Positions 8,088 to 17,433 of a DNA stretch of 57,059 bases are shown here, piece by piece. The translations under genes and the position numbers were made by a program. The number at the start of each line of letters is the position of its first letter. Within the stretch, counting starts at the first letter, position 1. The notes under the pieces are model-generated. The model was not told the DNA's origin. It saw only the letters and a program-made list of their open reading frames with translations, and did not search any database. This DNA is from Fidelibacterota bacterium UBA6817 (GTDB lineage: Bacteria; Fidelibacterota; Fidelibacteria; Fidelibacterales; Fidelibacteraceae): positions 1-57,059 of the forward strand of contig DKER01000038.1 in assembly GCA_002452555.1 (NCBI GenBank). Reading direction: 5' to 3'.

Positions 8088-10531
8088 TCTTCTACAATTT
8101 CACCTTCTTCATCTTCCTTCAGATAAGCAACTGAACTTATTTTATCATCCGGCTTTAGATTAATAAGGCGAACACCCTGTGTATTTCTTGAATAAACGCT
8201 AATATCGCGAATGCTCATACGGATCAAAAGACCCTGAACGGTTATAAGCATAAGATCATCCGTATCCACAACTTCTTTCAGGGCGACCATTTTCCCGATT
8301 TTCGGGATTGTTTTCAGTGTAATAACCCCTTTTCCGCCCCTGTTTGTAACGCGGTAATCAACAATTTCAGACCGTTTGCCAAAACCGCGTTCACTAACGG
8401 CAAGCACGCTTACTCCTTCCCGTTTCACCACAACCATATCAACAACGCGATCCTGTTTTCCGGCAAGCGTTACGCCTCTCACGCCCGAAGCATTTCTGCC
8501 CATATCCCGAATATGTTTTTCGTTAAAGCGAATTGCCTTTCCTTCCAATGTTCCGAGAATAATATCCTGTTCGCCGTTTGTTAAATTTACACCCACCAGG
8601 TTGTCGTCTTCGCGGAGCTTTACGGCCAGTATACCGGTTCGCCTCGGGTGGCTGAATGCAGACAGGGATGTTTTTTTAATAACGCCTTTTTCTGTGGCCA
8701 TAATAACAAATTTGTCATCGGAAAATTCTCTGACATTCAGAAATGCTTTAACATTCTCGCCTTTATCGCACTCAAGCAAATTCACAATAGCCCTGCCCCG
8801 GGATGCCCGTCCCGCCTGTGGAATCTGATGAACCTTAAGCCAGTAAACCTTCCCGAGATTTGTAAAAAAGAGCATATATTCATGTGTTGAAGCGATAAAA
8901 AGATTCTCAACAAAGTCTTCATCCCGCGTGCCTGCGCCCCGCTTTCCTACGCCGCCGCGGTTCTGGGAGCGGTATGCAGAAACGGGAGACCGTTTAATAA
9001 AACCATTGTGTGTTATGGTAATAACCATTTCTTCATCGGCAATCATATCTTCAATCGAGAAGTCGTCGCTGTCGGCTATCATCTCAGTACGCCGGGCATC
9101 TCCATAGCGTTCTTTTATGTCCTTGAATTCATCTTTTATGATTTCCATTCGTTTGCTGCGGTTTTCCAGTATAAACTTCAGCATTTCTATCAATTTCAAC
9201 TTTTCAAGATATTCCTGAACAATTTTATCTCTTTCAAGTCCGGTCAACTTCTGCAATCTCATGTCCAGGATCGCCTGAGCCTGCTTTTCGCTAAACTTAA
9301 ACCGTTCAATAAGACTGTCTCGTGCATCTGATACGCTGGAGGAGGCCCTGATAATGCGAATGACTTCGTCTATATTGTCTAAAGCAATTTTTAATCCTTC
9401 CAGAATATGGGCGGCTTCTTCAGCTTTTGTCAGATCATATCGGGTTCTGCGAACGACCACGTCATGACGAAAATCAATAAAATGCGTCAACATCTGTTTA
9501 ATATTCAGAACCTTTGGAATTCCGTTTACCAGGGCAAGCAGAATAATTCCGAATGTTGTCTGAAGCTGAGTGTGCTTATAAAGATTGTTTAAAATGACCT
9601 CCGGAATGGCATCCCGTTTCATTTCAATGACAATACGGATCCCGTCTTTGTCTGATTCGTCACGCAGATCGCTGATGCCTTCAATTACCTTATCACGGAC
9701 CAGTTCGGCAATTTTCTCAAGAATGCTGCTTTTATTCACCTGGTAAGGAATTTCAGAAATGATGATTTGCTCTTTCCCGCCGCGGATTTGTTCAACGGAT
9801 GCCCGGGCTCTTACCTGAATCTTTCCCCGTCCGGTTGTATAGGCGGAATGGAGTCCCAGGGCGCCAAAAACAAGGCCGCCAGTGGGAAAATCCGGACCTT
9901 TAACATGTTTCATAATATCATGAACATCCAGTTCCGGGTTGTCAACCAATTCAATCAAGGCGTCACAAATCTCATTAAGGTTGTGAGGCGGAATATTGGT
10001 TGCCATTCCTACGGCAATTCCGGACGCGCCGTTTATCAGAAGAGACGGGATCTGGGTCGGTAAAACAATCGGTTCCTGCAGGGTTTCGTCAAAATTCGGC
10101 CTGAAATCCACTGTTTCTTTTTCAATATCCACAAGCATTTCGCCGGCAAGGCGGGTCATTCTGGCTTCGGTATATCGCATGGCGGCGGCATTATCCCCGT
10201 CAACGGAACCGAAATTTCCCTGACCGTTTACAAGGGTGTATCGCATGGCAAAATCCTGAGCCAGGCGCACCATGGCATCATATACGGAGGAGTCGCCGTG
10301 CGGGTGATATTTTCCCATAACCTCACCCACAATACGGGCAGATTTTTTAAAGGATTTGTTGTATTGAACGCCCAGTTCATTCATTCCGAACAGAATTCGG
10401 CGGTGAACCGGTTTCAGTCCGTCCCGAACATCGGGCAGCGCCCGGGAAACAATAACGGACATGGAGTAGTCGATATAGGATTCTTTTAGTTCCTCTTCAA
10501 TATTTACCGGAATAATTTTTTGATTTGTCAA
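8084..10531 (-). CDS. gyrA: DNA gyrase subunit A
   Basis: An 815-residue GyrA, the breakage-reunion subunit that with GyrB introduces negative supercoils. The active-site Tyr120 is in AAMRYTEARM. The quinolone region reads HPHGDSSVYD, with Ser81 and Asp85 at the positions equal to E. coli Ser83 and Asp87, so no classic resistance change is seen. The GyrA box is QNRGGVG at 523-529, a variant of QRRGGKG, followed by the C-terminal beta-pinwheel blades and an acidic tail (EDEEGEIVEE). The start codon is TTG at 10531-10529, preceded by AGGTGA at 10541-10536. It follows gyrB after 28 bases and overlaps yggS by four. Confidence 0.97.
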   Translation of the reverse strand: MTNQKIIPVNIEEELKESYIDYSMSVIVSRALPDVRDGLKPVHRRILFGMNELGVQYNKSFKKSARIVGEVMGKYHPHGDSSVYDAMVRLAQDFAMRYTLVNGQGNFGSVDGDNAAAMRYTEARMTRLAGEMLVDIEKETVDFRPNFDETLQEPIVLPTQIPSLLINGASGIAVGMATNIPPHNLNEICDALIELVDNPELDVHDIMKHVKGPDFPTGGLVFGALGLHSAYTTGRGKIQVRARASVEQIRGGKEQIIISEIPYQVNKSSILEKIAELVRDKVIEGISDLRDESDKDGIRIVIEMKRDAIPEVILNNLYKHTQLQTTFGIILLALVNGIPKVLNIKQMLTHFIDFRHDVVVRRTRYDLTKAEEAAHILEGLKIALDNIDEVIRIIRASSSVSDARDSLIERFKFSEKQAQAILDMRLQKLTGLERDKIVQEYLEKLKLIEMLKFILENRSKRMEIIKDEFKDIKERYGDARRTEMIADSDDFSIEDMIADEEMVITITHNGFIKRSPVSAYRSQNRGGVGKRGAGTRDEDFVENLFIASTHEYMLFFTNLGKVYWLKVHQIPQAGRASRGRAIVNLLECDKGENVKAFLNVREFSDDKFVIMATEKGVIKKTSLSAFSHPRRTGILAVKLREDDNLVGVNLTNGEQDIILGTLEGKAIRFNEKHIRDMGRNASGVRGVTLAGKQDRVVDMVVVKREGVSVLAVSERGFGKRSEIVDYRVTNRGGKGVITLKTIPKIGKMVALKEVVDTDDLMLITVQGLLIRMSIRDISVYSRNTQGVRLINLKPDDKISSVAYLKEDEEGEIVEE

Positions 10532-10559
10532 AGCGTCACCTGTCCTTTTTCACTGTCTG

Positions 10560-12488
10560 TCAAATATCAAGATTCTTAACATATTTCGCGTTTGTTTCAA
10601 TGAATTTTCTCCGGGATTCCACGCTCTCTCCCATCAGAATGGAAAACATTCTGTCGGCAGCGGCGGCATCTTCTATTGATACCTGCTTCAGAGTACGTGT
10701 TTCAGGGTCCATCGTTGTTGACCACAATTGATCCGGGTTCATTTCTCCCAGTCCTTTATACCGGGAAATGGCAAGGCGTTGCCGGGTTTTGGAATCAAAA
10801 CGTTTCAAAAGCTTTGCCAATTCATCGTCATCGTAGGCATACTGCAGTGCTTTTCCGTTTTTAATCCGATATAAGGGCGGTTGGGCAATATAAACATACC
10901 CGTCTTTAATCAGATTAAACATCTGGCGATAGAAAAAGGTAAGCAGCAGGGTTCTGATATGAGCGCCGTCAACGTCAGCATCTGTCATAATTATGATTTT
11001 ATGATATCGGATTTTATCAACCTCAAATTCATCCTGACCAATTCCCCCGCCGATGGCAGTAATAAGCGTGCGGATTTCATTGTTGGATAAAATTTTATCA
11101 AGGCGCGCTTTTTCTACATTCAATATTTTCCCTCTCAGGGGAAGGATAGCCTGAAATCGTCTGTCCCGTCCCTGTTTGGCACTTCCTCCGGCAGAGTCCC
11201 CTTCAACAAGATAGAGCTCGCATAGCGATGGATCTTTTATAGAACAATCCGAGAGCTTCCCGGGCAAATTGCTTCCGTCAAGAGCATTTTTCCTCCGGGT
11301 CAGTTCTCGGGCGGCACGAGCCGCATCACGGGCCTTTGCGGCAAGAACAGATTTCTCAATGATTTTTCGTGCAACAGACGGATTTTGTTCAAAATATTCA
11401 CCCAGACCATCATTGATTATACTGTCAACAATTCCCTTTACTTCACTGTTGCCCAGTTTTGTTTTTGTCTGTCCTTCAAACTGGGGTTCTGCGACGCGAA
11501 CAGAAACAACGGCCGTAATTCCTTCGCGCGTGTCTTCTCCGCTCAGTGAAAAATTTCCTTTTTTCACATTTTTAAACATGTTGTTTTTAACGGCATATGT
11601 GTTCAGGCCCCGGGTCATTGCGGTCCGGGCACCGGTCATATGGGTTCCGCCTTCAATTGTATGAATGCAGTTCACGTAAGAGAAAAAATTCTCGTTGTAA
11701 CTGTCGTTGTACTGAAAAGCAAATTCTACAAGAACGTCCTCTTTTTCACCTGTTATATAAACGGGCTTGGGATGCAGGGGGGTTCGGGCTTCATTCAAGT
11801 AGGAAACAAACTCTGAAATGCCTCCTTTATAATGAAACGTGCCTTCTTCGCCGGTTCGTTCATCTGTCAGCGTAATGGAAACGTCGCGGTTTAGAAATGC
11901 TAGCTCCCTCATGCGTTCTTCCAGAACCTCTTTATCGAACTGAACTTTTGTAAAAATCGTTGAATCGGGCGTAAATGTTACGGTTGTTCCGTTTTTCTTT
12001 GATTTCCCCACGACTTCCAGGTTTTTGGTCGGAATGCCTCTTTCATAGGTTTGTTCATAAATATTGCCGCTTCTGTAGATCTGAACACAACATTTTTCAG
12101 ACAAAGCATTAACAACAGATACGCCCACGCCGTGGAGCCCCCCGGACACCTTGTAACTGCCTTTATCAAATTTTCCGCCGGCATGAAGGACCGTCATAAT
12201 AACTTCGACACCCGGTTTTTTTTCCGTTGGATGAAGATCTACGGGCATTCCCCTGCCGTTGTCGGTAATACTGACGCTTTCATCCTGATGAATCTTTACA
12301 AAAATTTTATCACAATAACCGGCAAGCGATTCATCAATTGAATTGTCAACAACTTCGTAAACCAGGTGATGCAAACCCCTTTTTCCCACATCCCCGATAT
12401 ACATGGCGGGTCTTTTTCGAACCGCTTCCAGTCCTTTTAATACAGTAATTTTATCCGATTTGTAGTCATTAGATGCACTGGTCATCAT
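10560..12488 (-). CDS. gyrB: DNA gyrase subunit B
   Basis: A 642-residue GyrB, the ATPase subunit of gyrase, at the standard length without the large insert of proteobacterial GyrB. The GHKL ATPase has Glu45 and Asn49 in EVVDNSID, the DNGRGMPV loop near 76-83, and GGLHGVGVSVVNALS near 117. The TOPRIM domain has Glu429 in VEGDSAGG and the metal triad in DADVDG (Asp503, Asp505, Asp507). The C-terminus carries RYKGLGEMNP. Two adjacent ATG codons open the frame, with an AAAGGA element upstream. It sits between DUF721 and gyrA, within a dnaN-recF-DUF721-gyrB-gyrA order. Confidence 0.98.
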   Translation of the reverse strand: MMTSASNDYKSDKITVLKGLEAVRKRPAMYIGDVGKRGLHHLVYEVVDNSIDESLAGYCDKIFVKIHQDESVSITDNGRGMPVDLHPTEKKPGVEVIMTVLHAGGKFDKGSYKVSGGLHGVGVSVVNALSEKCCVQIYRSGNIYEQTYERGIPTKNLEVVGKSKKNGTTVTFTPDSTIFTKVQFDKEVLEERMRELAFLNRDVSITLTDERTGEEGTFHYKGGISEFVSYLNEARTPLHPKPVYITGEKEDVLVEFAFQYNDSYNENFFSYVNCIHTIEGGTHMTGARTAMTRGLNTYAVKNNMFKNVKKGNFSLSGEDTREGITAVVSVRVAEPQFEGQTKTKLGNSEVKGIVDSIINDGLGEYFEQNPSVARKIIEKSVLAAKARDAARAARELTRRKNALDGSNLPGKLSDCSIKDPSLCELYLVEGDSAGGSAKQGRDRRFQAILPLRGKILNVEKARLDKILSNNEIRTLITAIGGGIGQDEFEVDKIRYHKIIIMTDADVDGAHIRTLLLTFFYRQMFNLIKDGYVYIAQPPLYRIKNGKALQYAYDDDELAKLLKRFDSKTRQRLAISRYKGLGEMNPDQLWSTTMDPETRTLKQVSIEDAAAADRMFSILMGESVESRRKFIETNAKYVKNLDI

Positions 12489-12531
12489 TGTTTCTGATTC
12501 CTTTCTCTTGTTCAGGATCGTTGTATATGAA

Positions 12532-12810
12532 TTATTGTTTGAACTTTATCTGTTTAATGATCTCTTCGCCCATTATTTCTTTATATTTTTCCAGAAGCCG
12601 GCCTGACAACATTTTCAGCTCATTTCGCCAAACATGATCCTTTACTTTTACATAAAGTACGCCGGAAACCACTTTTTCTGCTTCAGAAACCGCTGCAATT
12701 TTTTCACCGACTAGTTCGTTCCATTTTTGAAGAGCCTGATACTCTTTAAGAATCGTCGGACTGGTCAATTTTCTTATGACGCTGTAGAGTGGATCCTGAA
12801 TATTTTTCAT
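12532..12810 (-). CDS. DUF721 (DciA-type) protein
   Basis: A 92-residue DUF721 protein. DciA, the characterised member, is the ancestral bacterial loader or operator of the replicative helicase DnaB. The core WNELVGEKIAAVSEAEKVVSGVLYVKVKDHVWRNEL shows the expected W...VG..IA...... G.L.V.V....W..EL pattern. The position between recF and gyrB, next to dnaN, is the classic place for this gene. No dnaC- or dnaI-type loader is visible in the window, consistent with a DciA-using organism, but the rest of the genome is not seen. Confidence 0.88.
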   Translation of the reverse strand: MKNIQDPLYSVIRKLTSPTILKEYQALQKWNELVGEKIAAVSEAEKVVSGVLYVKVKDHVWRNELKMLSGRLLEKYKEIMGEEIIKQIKFKQ

Positions 12811-12879
12811 CTTCGCAATTTATAAAAAAGTACTTTATTTATGAAGAAGTAAATGCTGAAAATTCCCTTGTTGTAAGAG

Positions 12880-13971
12880 CTATATATCAATGATATTAAA
12901 CGATCCGGGAGAAAGTGATATCCCTTGTCGTCTTATATCACTTAAATCGGTTGACGTAATTATTATTTGCTGAAGACTGCCGATATAATCCAGCAGATTT
13001 TTTGCATGGCTGATATCCAGCTCAGATAAAAGATCATCAAAAAGAAATATGGGTTCTTTCCCGGTAACGGTTTTAAAATACTCGCCTTCTGCAAGTTTCA
13101 GGCAGACAATCCAGAATTTTTTTTCTCCCTGTGATGCACCGGTTTTCAGCGATTCGTTTTTTCTGGTGAAGTCAATACGATCATAACCGGCCCCTTTTAC
13201 AGACCGTTTTAAAATAATATCGCTGTGAATGGATTTACGGCTCTCTGCCAGATAATTCTCAACATACTCTTCTTTGCTTTTCCCGGAAACTGAAGGTTTG
13301 TATTCAATATTAACCGGAATATCCCTTGTATCAATATATTTGAAAAAATTCTTTAATTTCTCATTCAAAATAAAAAATTGGTCTTTTCTAAACGTATAAA
13401 TCTTCCACGAAAGGGGGGCTAGTTGCTCTTCATATGTTTCAAGCTGCACATCATAGGTATAGCTGTTTTTATCGTTTTTAAATTTTAAATAGGCGTTTTT
13501 TTGTTTAAGAAGTCTTGTATAGCGAATCAGTGCTTTTAAATAATCGTGTGAGGTTTGCGAAAAAAGTCTGTCAAAGTACTGTCGTTTTAATTGGGGAGCG
13601 CCCATGGCCAACTCGGCATCTTCAGGCGATAAAATGATAACGGGCAGCTGTCCGATCCAATCGCTGTATTTTTCCACGGGAACATTATTTAAAAGAAGTT
13701 TTTTTCCCCGGTTTTTTACAACGGAAAATGTAACGTCGCCATAATCGTTCCACGTCGTTTTTACCGTAAAATTCTCTTTTTTCCATTGAATGGCTTCGAC
13801 ATCTCTGGGCGTTCTGAAAGACCGCGTGAGACATGTAAAAAAGAGAGCTTCCAAAACAGATGTTTTTCCGGACCCGTTTGGTCCGAACAAGATATTCAGG
13901 CCCGGTTTGAAAACAAAGCCGGTTTCTGTAAAACAGCGAAAATGTCTGATTGAAACGTTTTCCAAAAGCAT
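12880..13971 (-). CDS. recF: DNA replication and repair protein RecF
   Basis: A 363-residue SMC-like ATPase that, with RecO and RecR, loads RecA at single-strand gaps. Walker A is GPNGSGKTS (30-38), the signature lies in GASQGEKKF, and Walker B with the D-loop is in IFLFDDLLSELD. The opening LLENVSIRHFRCF is typical. No Shine-Dalgarno is visible before the ATG: the 40-odd bases upstream hold a strong hairpin terminator that ends the dnaN message, so recF either depends on read-through or has its own weak promoter. Confidence 0.97.
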   Translation of the reverse strand: MLLENVSIRHFRCFTETGFVFKPGLNILFGPNGSGKTSVLEALFFTCLTRSFRTPRDVEAIQWKKENFTVKTTWNDYGDVTFSVVKNRGKKLLLNNVPVEKYSDWIGQLPVIILSPEDAELAMGAPQLKRQYFDRLFSQTSHDYLKALIRYTRLLKQKNAYLKFKNDKNSYTYDVQLETYEEQLAPLSWKIYTFRKDQFFILNEKLKNFFKYIDTRDIPVNIEYKPSVSGKSKEEYVENYLAESRKSIHSDIILKRSVKGAGYDRIDFTRKNESLKTGASQGEKKFWIVCLKLAEGEYFKTVTGKEPIFLFDDLLSELDISHAKNLLDYIGSLQQIIITSTDLSDIRRQGISLSPGSFNIIDI

Positions 13972-13983
13972 TTGTTAATGTAC

Positions 13984-14007
13984 AAAAAAAGGGCGGTTTT
14001 ACCGCCC
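13984..14007 (-). terminator. Rho-independent terminator after dnaN
   Basis: On the minus strand a perfect 6-bp GC stem (GGGCGG/CCGCCC at 14007-14002 and 13996-13991) with a five-base loop is followed by seven T residues (13990-13984). It lies 12 bases past the dnaN stop and before the recF ATG, so it should end or attenuate the dnaN transcript within the dnaN-recF gap. Confidence 0.85.
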
Positions 14008-14018
14008 CATTATCTTTT

Positions 14019-15131
14019 TTACAGTCTTATCGGCATAAGCAAAATTAAAAGGTTTTCGTGTTCTTCCTGTTTTTCAGGATATAATAGTCCTGCAGAGAGG
14101 GGGGTATTCAAAAAGATGCAAACCTTTTCACCGTCAACATGCCTGACAACTTCCTTAAGATATTCGGAATTATAACCAATTGTGAGCGGTTCCCCTTCAT
14201 ACTGAAGAGCCATTTCTTCTCTCGCGGTTGAAGCCGTTTCTACATCTTCTGTAGAAATCACAACCTTGTTATTATTGAAAGATAGGGCAATCTGATGCGT
14301 ATTTTTATTGGAAAAGATACCAATTCTTTTAATGGCAGATAAAAACAAATCAATATCCGCAGTGACTTTATTGGGGTTTTTTACAGGAATCACGGTTTCA
14401 TAATCGGGAAAACGTTCTTCAATGATACGGGTATAAATAACGCTTTCCTCTGTTTCAATCATAACATGATTTTTCCCGATTTTAAAGCGTATATAGCTGG
14501 CTCCCTTAAGATTGGAAACGCTAACATTTAAAAACTTGACCGGAATAATGACATCCCTCTCCAGTCCGTTTGTTTCAAAATCATCATATGTCAGCTGTAC
14601 CAATTTATGGCCGTCGGTTGCAACAGCTTTAAAAAGATTTTCCTTAAATTGAAAGAGAACACCGTTAAGAGCGGCTTTCATTTCATCATGACTTACAGAA
14701 AAAATTGTTTTATCCACGATTCTCTGAAGTTTGTCCGGAGAAATCAGAATTGTTGTGCTGTCGTCTATCATGGGAATTCCGGGAAATTCTGCAGACGGTC
14801 TTCCGGAAATGTGGTATTCTCCGCCCTGGGGCGTTTTTATCTCAATGTTTTCTTCCTGAACGGTAAAAGATAGTTCTGTATCCGGAAGTTCGGACGTAAT
14901 GTCCAAAATCATTCTTCCGGGTATGGCAATGGAGCCTTCTTCTGCTACATCTGCTTTGCAAAAAGTTTCCATTGTGATTTCCAGATCTGTTGAACGAAGC
15001 CTTAACTCGTCCTTTTCTGCAGTTAAAAGAATACAGCTCAGGATCGGCAGGGTAGATCTTACGGGAGCCACCCTTGAAACCTTTTGAAGAGATTGATAAA
15101 GGTCATTTTTTGATACAGTAAATTTCATCAT
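14019..15131 (-). CDS. dnaN: DNA polymerase III sliding clamp (beta subunit)
   Basis: A 370-residue beta clamp, full length, made of three similar domains that dimerise into the ring tethering polymerase III to DNA. Family marks include the opening MKFTVSKNDLYQSLQKVSRVAPVR, ILSCILLTAEKDELRLRSTDLE, and the C-terminal RHVDGEKVCIFLNTPLSAG followed by ILLMPIRL. Two ATG codons are adjacent (15131 and 15128); AAAGGA upstream favours the first. The gene is on the opposite strand from dnaA and about 13 kb away, not in the usual dnaA-dnaN pair. Two DnaA boxes lie in the 237-bp gap upstream, suggesting DnaA may influence its promoter. Confidence 0.98.
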   Translation of the reverse strand: MMKFTVSKNDLYQSLQKVSRVAPVRSTLPILSCILLTAEKDELRLRSTDLEITMETFCKADVAEEGSIAIPGRMILDITSELPDTELSFTVQEENIEIKTPQGGEYHISGRPSAEFPGIPMIDDSTTILISPDKLQRIVDKTIFSVSHDEMKAALNGVLFQFKENLFKAVATDGHKLVQLTYDDFETNGLERDVIIPVKFLNVSVSNLKGASYIRFKIGKNHVMIETEESVIYTRIIEERFPDYETVIPVKNPNKVTADIDLFLSAIKRIGIFSNKNTHQIALSFNNNKVVISTEDVETASTAREEMALQYEGEPLTIGYNSEYLKEVVRHVDGEKVCIFLNTPLSAGLLYPEKQEEHENLLILLMPIRL

Positions 15132-15159
15132 TGCAGAATTTCCTTTATTATGTCTTATT

Positions 15160-15175
15160 TATTTTTTAAAAAATA
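15160..15175. repeat. 16-bp AT-only palindrome upstream of dnaN
   Basis: TATTTTTTAAAAAATA is a perfect palindrome 29-44 bases upstream of the dnaN start. It lies in an AT-rich leader and could be a promoter or unwinding element, or just composition. No protein is known to me to bind it. Confidence 0.4.
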
Positions 15176-15255
15176 TCTATTAATAATATACAGGTGGAAA
15201 TTGTTAATATCACAGGTAAAGTTAAAAAAAATAACGATTTATTTGACGTGATTTT

Positions 15256-15368
15256 TGTGGATAACTTTTTCATATTCAGGAATAACAACAGGACAAGGGC
15301 GTCTTTTTGCCGCTTTGAGTGTAAATTCTTATTAACATCAACATTTCATGAACAGTCCTTGTGGATAA
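15256..15368 (-). promoter_or_regulatory. Two perfect DnaA boxes between dnaN and the surA-like gene
   Basis: TTATCCACA occurs on the minus strand (TGTGGATAA on plus) at 15256-15264 and 15360-15368. Both are exact matches to the DnaA box, in the same orientation, within the 237-bp non-coding gap 15132-15368. The second touches the stop codon of the surA-like gene. They suit DnaA control of dnaN transcription or an auxiliary DnaA-loading cluster. A third exact match lies inside the surA-like gene at 15729-15737. Confidence 0.7.
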
Positions 15369-16664
15369 CTATCTTTTAATTTCAACATAAAACTTTTCGT
15401 ATAATTTATCGAGCCATCGATTCCATTCTTCCTGCTTTTTATAGGAAGAGGCCATGTTTTCTATGATGTTGTAATGTGTTTTCAATGAGAGAACTTCCGG
15501 AGGTTTACGTGTATTAAGTTTTAAAATATGGAAGCCGTACATGGTTTGAAAAGGCGCTGAGATTTCACCCTCCTTAAGTGTCTCCGCAACCGATTTAAAC
15601 TCCTCAATTTGCAAGGTGTTTAAAGGAAATTCGCCCAGATTCCCTTTGTTGACAGGCACGTCCGGATCATCACTGTGCCGTAGGGCAAATTCTGAAAAAT
15701 TCCCCGAAACCAAGATAGAATCCCGGATTGTGGATAATTTGTTAATAGCGATTGTATTGTCTGATTCGTCTTTGGAAATATCAAGAAGAATATGGGCAAC
15801 ATTTACCAATTCGCCGCGCCTTTCAATGCGTTTAATAATATGAACACCGAACTGTGTTTCAACGATTTCTGAAATATCACCGTCTTTTTCCAGCGAGAAA
15901 GCAACTCTTTCAAATTCCGGAACGAAGGTGCCTTTCGGAGAAAACCCAAGCTCTCCTCCGTTTACGGCAGAAGATCGGTCTGCCGAATATGCTCGAGCGG
16001 CCTCACTGAAAGAAAGTTCTCCCGTTGTAATCTTGTTTTTTATATCAAGCAACTCTGATTTTTTCTGTTCTTTCTTTTCGCCCGAAGGTTCGGGTATGAT
16101 AAGAATATGACTAATATTGACTCTTTCGGGAATATCAGGAATGGAATCTTTGTTTTCTTCGTAAAAAGAAAGGACTTCGGGACGGCTGACTTTTATGTTT
16201 CCAAATTTTTCTGCCTGTATTTGCTGAACAATCAGAGAACTTTTAACGCGAGTATATAAATATTCCCTGATTTTTCGCATGGAAAGCCCGAAGGCCTGTT
16301 CAATCTGTTCGTCAGATCCAAAAATATCAACATATTGTTTTAATTGTTCGTTTAAAGCCGATTGGATATCCCGCTCCCGAATGATTATGGAATCCTCCTC
16401 AGCCTGAAGAAGAATAATTTCCATATTAATCAACTCTCTGAGCGCCTGGTTCTGCAAATTAATAAATTGTTCCTGGTTTATTGATGACGGATTAACACCC
16501 GAGGAGCGGATCATTTCCATCGTTAACTGCTGAACGTCGGAGAACAGGATGATTTCCTGTCCAACAATAGCGGCAATGCCGTCAACAAGTTGTTGAGATT
16601 GCAGGGGTGTTGTAAAAATGAGCAGACAAAAAATGAGAGAGAGTTTAAAAATACGTTTCAACAT
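15369..16664 (-). CDS. SurA-like periplasmic chaperone with two parvulin domains
   Basis: A 431-residue exported peptidyl-prolyl isomerase/chaperone expected to escort outer-membrane proteins through the periplasm. It has a signal peptide with likely cleavage before Gln24 (LQS|QQ), a SurA N-terminal helical domain (about 25-175, opening VDGIAAIVGQEIILFSDV), parvulin domain 1 (about 183-280, ISHILI...GGELGF...FGVHIIK) and parvulin domain 2 (about 287-383, VAHILL...GNLGEF...YGFHILK), then a C-terminal helix. This is the full SurA architecture. It is the last of three exported parvulin-family genes in a row, and its start overlaps the preceding one by 20 bases. Confidence 0.92.
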   Translation of the reverse strand: MLKRIFKLSLIFCLLIFTTPLQSQQLVDGIAAIVGQEIILFSDVQQLTMEMIRSSGVNPSSINQEQFINLQNQALRELINMEIILLQAEEDSIIIRERDIQSALNEQLKQYVDIFGSDEQIEQAFGLSMRKIREYLYTRVKSSLIVQQIQAEKFGNIKVSRPEVLSFYEENKDSIPDIPERVNISHILIIPEPSGEKKEQKKSELLDIKNKITTGELSFSEAARAYSADRSSAVNGGELGFSPKGTFVPEFERVAFSLEKDGDISEIVETQFGVHIIKRIERRGELVNVAHILLDISKDESDNTIAINKLSTIRDSILVSGNFSEFALRHSDDPDVPVNKGNLGEFPLNTLQIEEFKSVAETLKEGEISAPFQTMYGFHILKLNTRKPPEVLSLKTHYNIIENMASSYKKQEEWNRWLDKLYEKFYVEIKR

Positions 16665-17433
16665 GTGCTTTTTTCCTGAGTTTATTAAGAAGGCTGTAGT
16701 AGGCCTCGTCTGATTTTTGAAGACCGATTTGCTGTCTTATATCTTCTCTCACTTCGGATATGGGAAGATAAGAGTTGGGAGAATACGTCTCCAGTATTTC
16801 AAATACGTGGTAGGCGTCCGATAAAAGAAACGGTTCAGAAATTCTTGGCGGAGGAACAGAAAACAGGCGGTCCCGAACAGCAGGGATTACAAAATTTTCT
16901 TCAATAAATCGCGTTTCCACCAGGTTTTTTTCTTTAAATTCCTGAATTTTTTCTCGATCATTTCTTACGAGAGAGCGGTAAGCGTTCCTTGCAGTTGATT
17001 CTTCAGTAAATGCATAATGATTAACTTTATAGGTAAGCTCAGAGACTTTAAACTGTTCTCTGTTTTCAAAATAATAATCGTTTATTTCTTCATCTTCGGC
17101 CGTAAGCTGATCACCGACAACCAGAGAAAGATATTGGCTTGCAATAAGTTGTTTCTGATATTGCAGAACCTGATTCTTAATTTCCGGGTTTTTGTCTATC
17201 CTGTTTTTTACCCCCTCCTGATAAAGAAGCTCCAAATAGATCCATTGCTCCACAATTTCTTTTTTTTCATCAAGCATTGTTTGTTCTGAGGCAATTTTCA
17301 TGGGAAGAAGGTTTAATCGCTCTTCTGTCAGATATTCATTATTAACCCTTGCAAGAACATTCCCGGGCTTTCTTTCTGAACACCCGGACAGCACGAAGAG
17401 AAATATAATAATTATAAGTTTTTTATATTTCAT
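16645..17433 (-). CDS. SurA/PrsA-like lipoprotein chaperone (parvulin domain not evident)
   Basis: A 262-residue lipoprotein with a lipobox LSGC (Cys18). The body resembles the SurA N-domain (VNNEYLTEERLN..., then long helices around ELLYQEGVKNRIDKNPEIKNQVLQYQKQLIASQYL). The section that would be a parvulin domain (EQFKVSELTYKVNHYAF...SDAYHVFEILETY) keeps the outline but not the catalytic motifs. I infer a chaperone more than an isomerase. Overlaps of 11 and 20 bases with its neighbours show one operon with the other two parvulin-family genes. The Asp2 sorting rule does not apply (Ser follows Cys), so the outer membrane is a plausible location. Confidence 0.75.
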   Translation of the reverse strand: MKYKKLIIIIFLFVLSGCSERKPGNVLARVNNEYLTEERLNLLPMKIASEQTMLDEKKEIVEQWIYLELLYQEGVKNRIDKNPEIKNQVLQYQKQLIASQYLSLVVGDQLTAEDEEINDYYFENREQFKVSELTYKVNHYAFTEESTARNAYRSLVRNDREKIQEFKEKNLVETRFIEENFVIPAVRDRLFSVPPPRISEPFLLSDAYHVFEILETYSPNSYLPISEVREDIRQQIGLQKSDEAYYSLLNKLRKKAHVETYF

